NCBI GenBank assembly: GCA_958415665.1
Contig: CATYZK010000002.1
Span: 1 to 64,000 of the forward strand
DNA from: an uncultured Collinsella sp.
Lineage (GTDB): Bacteria; Actinomycetota; Coriobacteriia; Coriobacteriales; Coriobacteriaceae
Direction of reading: 5' to 3'
Length of the DNA stretch: 64,000 nt
The notes beneath the pieces are model-generated. The model was given only the letters and a program-made list of their open reading frames with translations. It had not been told where the DNA came from and made no database searches. Within the stretch, counting starts at the first letter, position 1, and the number at the start of each line of letters is the position of its first letter. The position numbers were made by a program, and so were the translations under genes. Shown here one piece after another: positions 1 through 5,578 of the stretch.

Positions 1-251
1 GGCGGCTGGTCCGGTCCGACCGGGCCGCGCGGCAAGGAGATATATTGCCAGACCGCGAAGCTCTGTGGGACGTCAATTCCACTCTTCACAAGTCCTACAC
101 AACATATCGCTTTCTATAGCTAATAGAAAGACTGGTGCGGATCTTCCGCACGTATCAGATGATGACCCTTTGGTTCAGGAATATATAGAGATCGGTCACC
201 TGTAAGTGTCTATCTACCCGCGCTTTTAGCAATGTAAACCGCGCTTCAGAT
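1..251. other. Left-edge intergenic, no gene supported
   Basis: I see no credible gene here. One forward frame stays open from the window edge to about 205, but its translation resembles no family I know. Two short perfect hairpins are visible, at 109-129 (8-bp stem) and 135-151 (7-bp stem). They could belong to a leader or 3' region of a gene lying outside the window. Confidence 0.5.
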
Positions 252-289
252 AAAAAGAGGGAGCGCCGCGTACAACGCGACACTCCCCT
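252..289 (-). terminator. Rho-independent terminator of the infC-rpmI-rplT operon
   Basis: Read on the minus strand, about 20 nt after the rplT stop, a GC-rich 12-bp stem (two G-U pairs) with the loop TTGTA is followed by a run of T residues. This is the expected end of the ribosomal protein operon. Confidence 0.8.
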
Positions 290-308
290 AGCGATTCAAG
301 AGAATCTA

Positions 309-668
309 TTAGGCCTCGAGAGCCTTCTTGGCGATGGTAGCCAGCTCGTTGAAGGACTCGATGTCCTCGTAAGCCATCTGAGCCAGGACCTTGCGGTCGA
401 GCTCGATGCCGGCAACCTTCAGGCCGTGCATGAACTGAGAGTAAGAAATATCGTTCAGGCGAGCAGCAGCGTTGATACGAGTGATCCAGAGAGAACGAAT
501 CTCGCGCTTCTTGTTGCGGCGATCACGATACTGATACTGCAGGGAGTGCTGGACCTGCTCTTTAGCATGCTTGTAAGTACGCGAAGCGGCACCGTAGTAA
601 CCCTTCGCACGGTGCATAACGGTACGGCGCTTCTTCTTGGCGGCAACAGCGCGCTTAATACGTGCCAT
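309..668 (-). CDS. rplT: 50S ribosomal protein L20
   Basis: L20 binds 23S rRNA early in large-subunit assembly, and in many bacteria it also represses its own operon by binding the mRNA leader. The 119-residue product has the normal family length. It starts MARIKRAVAAKKKRR, has the very basic N-terminal extension, and ends in the conserved globular part (ELDRKVLAQMAYED). It is the last gene of infC-rpmI-rplT, 45 nt after rpmI, and a terminator follows. The leader upstream of infC carries hairpins that could be its autoregulatory target. Confidence 0.98.
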   Translation of the reverse strand: MARIKRAVAAKKKRRTVMHRAKGYYGAASRTYKHAKEQVQHSLQYQYRDRRNKKREIRSLWITRINAAARLNDISYSQFMHGLKVAGIELDRKVLAQMAYEDIESFNELATIAKKALEA

Positions 669-713
669 GTTCTATCAACTCCTAGATGGTAAAACGAAAA
701 CGGGAACGCGAAC

Positions 714-905
714 TTAGGCGAGACGCGACTTGATGACCTTGCGGTCGGCAGCGGCGATCTCGGTCTCCTGACGGAAGCCACGCTTACGCTTGGTGGACTT
801 CTTGCTCAGGATGTGGCTCTTGAAAGCCTTGGCGCGCATAAGCTTGCCGGTACCAGTCTTGCGGAAACGCTTCTTGGTGCCGCTGTGGGACTTCATCTTA
901 GGCAT
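714..905 (-). CDS. rpmI: 50S ribosomal protein L35
   Basis: This is a small basic protein of the large ribosomal subunit. The 63-residue product begins MPKMKSHSGTKKRFR and has the family's KSHIL and KRKRGFR segments at the expected places. The length is normal for L35. It lies between infC and rplT in the standard bacterial order, with short gaps that imply one transcript. An AAGGAGT-type ribosome binding site precedes the ATG. Confidence 0.98.
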   Translation of the reverse strand: MPKMKSHSGTKKRFRKTGTGKLMRAKAFKSHILSKKSTKRKRGFRQETEIAAADRKVIKSRLA

Positions 906-937
906 GAAATACTCCTTAATCGGTTACAGAACACTAG

Positions 938-1492
938 TTACTTGCTATCGCTTGCCGCTTTATCCTCATCGAAGGCGCCCTTAATCGGGGCGAGCAGCAT
1001 AAGCATGTTACGGCCTTCCATCTTAGGCTTGGACTCGACCGTAGCGTAAGGCTTGAGATCCTCGGCGAGACGCTCGAGAACGTTAAGGCCCTGCTCCGGG
1101 TGAGCCATCTCACGGCCGCGGAACATGATGGTGATCTTAACGCGTGCGCCCTTCTTGAGGAAACGCAGAACGTGGCCCTTCTTGGTCTCGTAGTCGCCAA
1201 CGTCGATCTTGGGTCGGAACTTCATTTCCTTGACCTCGACCTTGGACTGGTTCTTACGAGCAGCCTTGGCCTTCATGGCCTGCTGGTACTTGAACTTACC
1301 GTAGTCCATGACCTTGCAGACCGGCGGCTCCGCGTTGGGAGCGATCTCGACCAGGTCGAGACCCTGATCGTCGGCGACGCGCTGGGCATCGCGGATGGCG
1401 AACAGGCCGAGCTGAGAGCCATCGACGCCAATCAAACGACACGAAGATGCAGTGATCTCGTCGTTGATGCGGGTGTCATCAGACTTAGCTAT
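938..1492 (-). CDS. infC: Translation initiation factor IF-3, probable ATA start
   Basis: IF-3 binds the 30S subunit, keeps subunits apart and checks the start codon. The product has the N-domain (DTRINDEI, then LVEIAPNAEPPVCKVMDYG), the basic linker (KAKAARKNQ) and the C-domain (KEMKFRPKI, GDYETKKGHVLRFL), ending in an acidic tail. An in-frame ATG exists at 1505-1507, but it has no ribosome binding site, and the bases following it are themselves a strong GGAGGT (1500-1505). That site lies 8 nt before an ATA codon at 1490-1492, which opens the typical IF-3 N-terminus. Rare AUU-type starts are known in infC, where IF-3 uses them to control its own synthesis. I therefore place the start at ATA, giving 184 residues. 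Confidence 0.95.
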   Translation of the reverse strand: MAKSDDTRINDEITASSCRLIGVDGSQLGLFAIRDAQRVADDQGLDLVEIAPNAEPPVCKVMDYGKFKYQQAMKAKAARKNQSKVEVKEMKFRPKIDVGDYETKKGHVLRFLKKGARVKITIMFRGREMAHPEQGLNVLERLAEDLKPYATVESKPKMEGRNMLMLLAPIKGAFDEDKAASDSK

Positions 1493-1499
1493 TTTCCCT

Positions 1500-1505
1500 A
1501 CCTCC
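1500..1505 (-). promoter_or_regulatory. infC ribosome binding site that decides the start
   Basis: On the minus strand GGAGGT sits 8 nt before the ATA codon at 1492-1490. It falls inside the first codons of the longer ATG version of the reading frame, which argues that the upstream ATG is not used. Confidence 0.7.
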
Positions 1506-1511
1506 ATTCAT

Positions 1512-1545
1512 AAAAAAATAACCCGGCGCTTCTCAGCAACCAGGT
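1512..1545 (-). terminator. Attenuator-like terminator in the infC leader
   Basis: On the minus strand ACCTGG (1545-1540) pairs with CCGGGT (1526-1521) across a 13-nt loop. The sequence then runs TATTTTTTT, only a few bases before the infC ribosome binding site. A terminator just ahead of the gene fits transcription attenuation, as known for L20-regulated infC leaders in Firmicutes. Which protein or RNA controls it here is inference. Confidence 0.6.
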
Positions 1546-1668
1546 CGTACACATAGACTTCCTCGATTTGAGGAAGGGAATCTAAGTTGTATGACCAGTC
1601 AGCTGCTCATTGGCGCCAAAAGGTGGGAACCCTCAGGTTCCTCTTTAGGGCATTGCGGGAACAACGCC
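1546..1668 (-). promoter_or_regulatory. Structured leader of infC-rpmI-rplT
   Basis: Upstream of the attenuator stem lie two more perfect hairpins: 1558-1576 (7-bp stem CTTCCTC/GAGGAAG) and 1626-1641 (GGAACC/GGTTCC with a 4-nt loop). Together with the attenuator they make a three-hairpin leader of about 170 nt, the layout expected of an L20-type autoregulatory leader. Homology to the Rfam family was not tested. Confidence 0.5.
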
Positions 1669-1674
1669 TTGCGA

Positions 1675-1683
1675 ATAATAACA
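1675..1683 (-). promoter_or_regulatory. Candidate extended -10 promoter for infC operon
   Basis: On the minus strand TGTTATTAT forms an extended -10 element (TGn plus TATTAT). No convincing -35 hexamer is present at the right spacing. Transcription would begin near 1668 and produce the three-hairpin leader. Confidence 0.4.
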
Positions 1684-1710
1684 CGTACAGCGCGTTATCA
1701 CATTACGTAC

Positions 1711-1777
1711 ACGAAAAAGGGACCTTGACCCCCTTGAACACTCGCTTGCATGTATGGTGCTCGAGACGAGACTCGAA
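1711..1777 (-). repeat. Partial duplicate of tRNA-Leu 3' end and terminator
   Basis: This 67-bp block matches 1894-1961 with few differences. It covers the terminator, the spacer TTGCATGTATGGTGC, and the acceptor and T-arm 3' part of tRNA-Leu, then stops matching. It holds no anticodon region, so it is a tRNA fragment. Such a partial copy beside a tRNA gene can be the scar of an integrated element or of unequal recombination. Confidence 0.75.
1714..1735 (-). terminator. Second terminator copy downstream of tRNA-Leu
   Basis: On the minus strand an AAGGG/CCCTT stem is followed by five T residues. This is the duplicated, slightly degenerate version of the terminator at 1897-1919. Confidence 0.5.
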
Positions 1778-1896
1778 GGGCCTTCGCTTCGCGAAGCCCC
1801 GGGCTTCGGGCGCGTGGCGCCCTCGCCACGCTCCGCTACAAACAGGCCACAGGCCCGTTTGCTTAACGCTTCGCGCGCTCACGCGAGTTCGGCACG

Positions 1897-1919
1897 AAAA
1901 AGGGGGCCGCAACCCCCTT
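1897..1919 (-). terminator. tRNA-Leu terminator
   Basis: A perfect AAGGGGG/CCCCCTT stem runs into T residues on the minus strand, about 20 nt after the tRNA 3' CCA. Confidence 0.8.
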
Positions 1920-1938
1920 GAACGCTCACTTGCATGTA

Positions 1939-2025
1939 TGGTGCCCGAGGCGAGACTCGAACTCGCACGTTGTTGCCAACGGTGGATTTTGAGTCCACTG
2001 CGTCTGCCAATTCCGCCACTCGGGC
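1939..2025 (-). tRNA. tRNA-Leu (anticodon CAA)
   Basis: The minus strand folds as a class II tRNA. The acceptor stem is GCCCGAG with CTCGGGC, followed by discriminator A and an encoded CCA. The anticodon stem GTGGA/TCCAC encloses the loop CTCAAAA, giving anticodon CAA, which reads UUG. A long variable arm and a T-arm with GTTCGAGTC are present. The length is 87 nt including CCA. A terminator follows, and a truncated copy of its 3' end lies further downstream. Confidence 0.96.
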
Positions 2026-2064
2026 ACGCAATGCGTGAGTTAGTTTATCACAGCTTTCTACCGA

Positions 2065-3498
2065 TTAGTCCGAAAATGGGACTTCGAGCATTTCGATGAG
2101 TTCGACCGTGCGGAGCATCTCGCGCCGACGGCATCCGCGACCGTCGACCGAAGCCTCACCCATCTGGTTATCGTAAGGGTCCTCGCGCATGCCGTCGAAA
2201 GAGGGCTCAAACTCTGCCTGGAATCGATTGTTGGCCACCATACGCCACGGGTCGAGATTGCCAAAGTAGTGACGGCGGCGCCACTCCTCCCCCATCCTGC
2301 GAGCAGAAGATCCAAATGACACGTCGGCGTTGAGCCAACCGGTCTGCGGCGTATAGAACTCTGCCCAGTCGTGCGACCCCACCGAATCGGGCGCAACATA
2401 CAGGCCGCTCTGCCAACGGGCAGGCACGCCCGCGATACGGCACATGGTGATAAACGTGAGCGCCATAACGCCGCAATCGCCGCGGAGCGAATGCGCGCAG
2501 TCATCGACAATAGATCCCAAAAGCAAGTACGGCGGCTGATAGCGATAGTCGATGTACTGCGTCAGGTAATCATAGATAGCACGGGCGCGATCGAGCGGAT
2601 CCTCGAGCCCGTCAATGACACGGGCTGTCAGCTGCTGTAGATACGGCGTGAATGCAATGTGCGGACGGTCCTCGGAGGTGTCCACGGGCAGTGGCGCGTC
2701 CATGTAAGGATGCACCGGAAGCGCACCCCCATAGACATCACGATAAGCGGCATCAATTTGATAGCGATAGGTCACCGAGAATGAGCGCTCACTCGAAGAA
2801 GACCACGAGGCGGTACGCGCCGAAGCATTCGCGGGGGCAACAGCACCCTCCGGCGTCATATCGAGAACCTCGATATGAGACTGCTGACGGCAGGCAGCCG
2901 CGACGGGAAGCCAAGCGCAAACGGTCTCCCCTTCCAGAGCGCCGGGGACAGACACGGACGCTTTAAGCGTAATGACGCGAGCCAATCCGTTTTGCGACTC
3001 CATCTCCTTGAGCATCTCGTTGCGCAGTGCTATTCCGTCCGTAGAATCGGGCCGCATGCCGGGAACCTCTTTGGGATATACGCGAAGCGAATCGAGGAAG
3101 TTGTCGAGAACGAACAGCTCGCCATCGATAAAGCGCCAGTCAATACGCTTACGATTAATCAGGTCATCAAACTGCTCTTCGATAAACTCTGGCCACTCCT
3201 CGCGAATCATCGCAATAGCCTGATCGCGCGACACCGAAAAATGAAGCGGCGTCTCGAGCATGCGATACCGCTCGGCACGAACACAAGCAGCCAGCGAAGG
3301 CTCGGGGTTCTGCTCCAAAAGGCGATCGCAGGCAGCAACAGCCTGCGTCAAATACCCGGCATCCTTAAGACGAAGAATCTCGGGCGGCAGTCCAACATCG
3401 AGATGACGAAAGTCATCACAGCGAACATCAGCAGAGCAACCAACAGGACCCTCGTCAATAACCTTCCCATCCGAAGGCAGTACATTAATAACAGCCAT
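2065..3498 (-). CDS. Transglutaminase-like domain protein
   Basis: The C-terminal part is a transglutaminase-like (bacterial cysteine protease-type) fold. Its probable catalytic triad is Cys 342 in RGDCGVMA, His 376 in SHDWAEF and Asp 392 in LNADVSFG. The N-terminal 250 residues, with a helical segment rich in Leu and Glu near residues 40-120, match nothing I recognise. There is no signal peptide or membrane segment, so it is probably cytoplasmic. A GTG 18 bases upstream is in frame, but GGAG lies 7 nt before the ATG at 3498, which I take as the start (477 residues). The substrate is unknown; peptide hydrolysis is as likely as crosslinking. Confidence 0.8.
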   Translation of the reverse strand: MAVINVLPSDGKVIDEGPVGCSADVRCDDFRHLDVGLPPEILRLKDAGYLTQAVAACDRLLEQNPEPSLAACVRAERYRMLETPLHFSVSRDQAIAMIREEWPEFIEEQFDDLINRKRIDWRFIDGELFVLDNFLDSLRVYPKEVPGMRPDSTDGIALRNEMLKEMESQNGLARVITLKASVSVPGALEGETVCAWLPVAAACRQQSHIEVLDMTPEGAVAPANASARTASWSSSSERSFSVTYRYQIDAAYRDVYGGALPVHPYMDAPLPVDTSEDRPHIAFTPYLQQLTARVIDGLEDPLDRARAIYDYLTQYIDYRYQPPYLLLGSIVDDCAHSLRGDCGVMALTFITMCRIAGVPARWQSGLYVAPDSVGSHDWAEFYTPQTGWLNADVSFGSSARRMGEEWRRRHYFGNLDPWRMVANNRFQAEFEPSFDGMREDPYDNQMGEASVDGRGCRRREMLRTVELIEMLEVPFSD

Positions 3499-3637
3499 AC
3501 CAAAACTCCAAGTCACTAGAACGCTTGAAGCCCATTGTAGCGAGATAAAAAGAAAGCCCCAACAAGGGAGCCATCAACACCGCTGAACGGTAGTCAAATA
3601 AATAATTCAGCCTCGTAACCCTGCGGCGTTAAACGAA

Positions 3638-3729
3638 GGAAGCCCCGTCCCCCGGAACTGCTTCCTTGGCGCGACTTCTGGCAAAGCCAGGTGAGCGCAA
3701 AGGAAACAGTGTAGGGGGACGGGGCTTCC
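3638..3729. repeat. Near-continuous 92-nt palindrome
   Basis: A perfect 16-bp outer stem (3638-3653 with 3714-3729) encloses further paired segments: 3657-3660 with 3707-3710, 3662-3672 with 3695-3705 (one mismatch), and 3678-3682 with 3686-3690 around an AAA loop. The whole element folds as one long hairpin on either strand. It lies 20 nt downstream of the fba stop and has no T run, so it is not a standard terminator. A REP or MITE-like repeat or a structured RNA is possible. Confidence 0.7.
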
Positions 3730-3749
3730 GGCGGGAAGTTTAGCGACGC

Positions 3750-4616
3750 TTACGCCTTGTTGACGGAGCCAAACTCCTCCATGAGCTCCTTGGTGCGGGC
3801 AACGATGTTGTCGCGACCAGGCTTGAGGAGCTTGCGGGGGTCAAAGCCCTTGCCCTGCTGATCCTTGCCAGCCTCGATGTACTCGCGGACGCCCTTGGCG
3901 AAGACGAGCTGCAGGTCGGTGTTGACGTTGATCTTGGAGATGCCCAGGGAGATGGCCTTCTTGATCTGATCCTCGGGGATGCCGGTGCCACCGTGCAGGA
4001 CGAGGGGCAGGTCACCGGTCTGGGCCTTAATCTCGCCCAGACGCTCGAAGGAAAGACCAGCCCAGTCGGAGGGGTACACGCCGTGGATGTTGCCGATGCC
4101 GCAGGCGAGGAAGTCGACGCCCAGGTCAGCGATCTGCTTGCACTCAGCAGGATCAGCGAGCTCGCCGCTGGAGGTCACGCCGTCCTCGGTGCCGCCGATG
4201 CCGCCGACCTCGGCCTCGATGGACATGCCCTTGGAGTGGGCAAGCTCAACGAGCTCCTTGGTGCGGTCGAGGTTAAGCTGGAAGGTCTCCTCGTGAGAGC
4301 CGTCATACATGATGGACGTGAAGCCGGCCTCGATGCACTTGAAGCAGTCCTCGTAAGAACCGTGATCGAGGTGAAGGGCGACGGGAACGGTAACGCCCGT
4401 GGCCTCGACGGCAGCCTTGACCATGTCGGCGCAGACCTTGAAACCGCCCATCCACTTAGCGGCACCAGCGGTGCACTGAAGGATCAGCGGAGACTTGGCC
4501 TCCTCGGCGGCCTGGAGAATAGCCAGGGTCCACTCGAGGTTGTTGGTGTTGAAGGCACCGAGACCGTACTTGCCGGCCTCGGCCTTCTTGAGCATGTCTG
4601 CTGCGTTGACGAGCAT
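3750..4616 (-). CDS. fba: Class II fructose-bisphosphate aldolase
   Basis: This enzyme is a zinc-dependent aldolase that splits fructose 1,6-bisphosphate to glyceraldehyde 3-phosphate and dihydroxyacetone phosphate in glycolysis. The sequence shows the N-terminus GLGAFNTNNLEW, the zinc-site HLDHG and GSHEE segments, EAEVGGIGGTEDG, and the phosphate-binding LVLHGGTG and INVNTDLQ motifs. The 288-residue length is normal. I chose the ATG at 4616 because AGGAGG precedes it at good spacing and it starts the canonical MLVNAADML; a longer in-frame version has no such support. Tagatose-bisphosphate aldolase is a close alternative, but no tagatose genes are adjacent. Confidence 0.93.
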   Translation of the reverse strand: MLVNAADMLKKAEAGKYGLGAFNTNNLEWTLAILQAAEEAKSPLILQCTAGAAKWMGGFKVCADMVKAAVEATGVTVPVALHLDHGSYEDCFKCIEAGFTSIMYDGSHEETFQLNLDRTKELVELAHSKGMSIEAEVGGIGGTEDGVTSSGELADPAECKQIADLGVDFLACGIGNIHGVYPSDWAGLSFERLGEIKAQTGDLPLVLHGGTGIPEDQIKKAISLGISKINVNTDLQLVFAKGVREYIEAGKDQQGKGFDPRKLLKPGRDNIVARTKELMEEFGSVNKA

Positions 4617-4656
4617 AAAAGAAACCTCCTGTAAGGTTGCTCCGATAACGCCTGAG

Positions 4657-4684
4657 ATTTTACCACGGCGCACCCGAGCATAAA
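4657..4684 (-). promoter_or_regulatory. Candidate promoter of fba
   Basis: On the minus strand TTTATG (4684-4679) and TAAAAT (4662-4657) are separated by 16 nt, about 40 nt ahead of the fba start. The -10 is good and the -35 weak. Confidence 0.4.
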
Positions 4685-4810
4685 CGTTCGTTTGTTCACG
4701 AATATCGTCCAAACAGACTTTTTTGACCGTTTGCCCTACGGAATCGACCCGTTGGGGAAAAATAGCTTGACGTTTGGACGCTTCTCGTGCTTCAAAAGCC
4801 GGCTATTAAG

Positions 4811-5494
4811 CTAAATCTGCATGAAAGGGTTCTGCATGAGCTCGCGTGCCATGGTGGTCGAATCGCCATGACCGGTTAGGCAAACAGTATCGGGCGGGAG
4901 AAGCCGGGCGAGCTTGGAGAGCGAGCGCAGAATCGCCGCCTCGTCTCCTCCAGAAAGGTCGGTGCGGCCGTGCCCACCCGGAAACAGGGTGTCGCCCACA
5001 AAGGCAATGTTCCCCTGCTCGGTGGCAGCAAACAAGACGATCCCGCCCGGCGTATGCCCTGGCGTCTCGATCACCTGCAGGCAGATATCGCCCACCTCGA
5101 TAGCATCGCCCTCGGCGAGCAGGCGTGTCGGCTCCCCGGGGTCAGGCGTCTCAATGCCCCACATAGCTCGCTGTTCCTCGATGTTCGCATGCGGCACCGC
5201 CACATCCTTAGCACACAGCTCATACTGGCAGCCCTCGCCAACGGTGGTTCGCATGCCTGCAACACCACCAACATGATCGGCATGGCCATGAGTGCATACG
5301 GCGCCAAACACGCGTACGCCGGGATGCTCGGCTCGAATATGCTCCACCAGGCGTTCGCCTTCCCATGCGGGGTCGATAATCACGCACTCATTGTCCGAAA
5401 TAACAGCATAGCTATTGGTCTGAATGGGACCGTTTACGAGCGTCTCGATCTCGACCGATCCCTTGGGAGTTAAATCCAAGGACACAGCACTCAT
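4811..5494 (-). CDS. MBL-fold metallohydrolase, glyoxalase II-like
   Basis: This protein belongs to the metallo-beta-lactamase fold. The metal-binding THGHADHVGG motif sits near residue 70, and a second His is in VIETPGHTPGG. FVGDTLF and LTGHGDSTT supply the remaining metal ligands. Proteins of this short type (227 residues) include hydroxyacylglutathione hydrolase-like thioesterases, but the substrate cannot be read from sequence. GAGGAGAGGG precedes the ATG. It follows rel on the same strand after an 84-nt gap that contains a strong palindrome, so co-transcription is uncertain. Confidence 0.88.
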   Translation of the reverse strand: MSAVSLDLTPKGSVEIETLVNGPIQTNSYAVISDNECVIIDPAWEGERLVEHIRAEHPGVRVFGAVCTHGHADHVGGVAGMRTTVGEGCQYELCAKDVAVPHANIEEQRAMWGIETPDPGEPTRLLAEGDAIEVGDICLQVIETPGHTPGGIVLFAATEQGNIAFVGDTLFPGGHGRTDLSGGDEAAILRSLSKLARLLPPDTVCLTGHGDSTTMARELMQNPFMQI

Positions 5495-5514
5495 GTCCCT
5501 CTCCTCTCTATAGA

Positions 5515-5542
5515 ACTCGAGGCATCAAACGATGCCTCGAGT
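5515..5542 (-). terminator. Perfect 12-bp hairpin after rel
   Basis: ACTCGAGGCATC pairs perfectly with GATGCCTCGAGT around a 4-nt loop, between the rel stop (5579) and the MBL hydrolase start (5494). There is no clear T run, so it may act as a weak terminator or an RNA-processing or stability element. Confidence 0.5.
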
Positions 5543-5578
5543 GTAGCGAATATCGATAATGTGACACGTTCGTCGCGA

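Noticed and set aside
1..205. A gene fragment entering from the left edge
   Set aside because: The open frame has no recognisable sequence and contains two hairpins; chance is more likely.
1587..2099. A 170-codon plus-strand frame across the tRNA-Leu region
   Set aside because: It runs through a tRNA gene, two terminators and a repeat, so it cannot be a normal gene.
4681..4700. A LexA-like site (GTTCGTTTGTTC) upstream of fba
   Set aside because: A LexA box needs GAAC and GTTC as an inverted pair. Here both halves point the same way, so it is not a proper operator.
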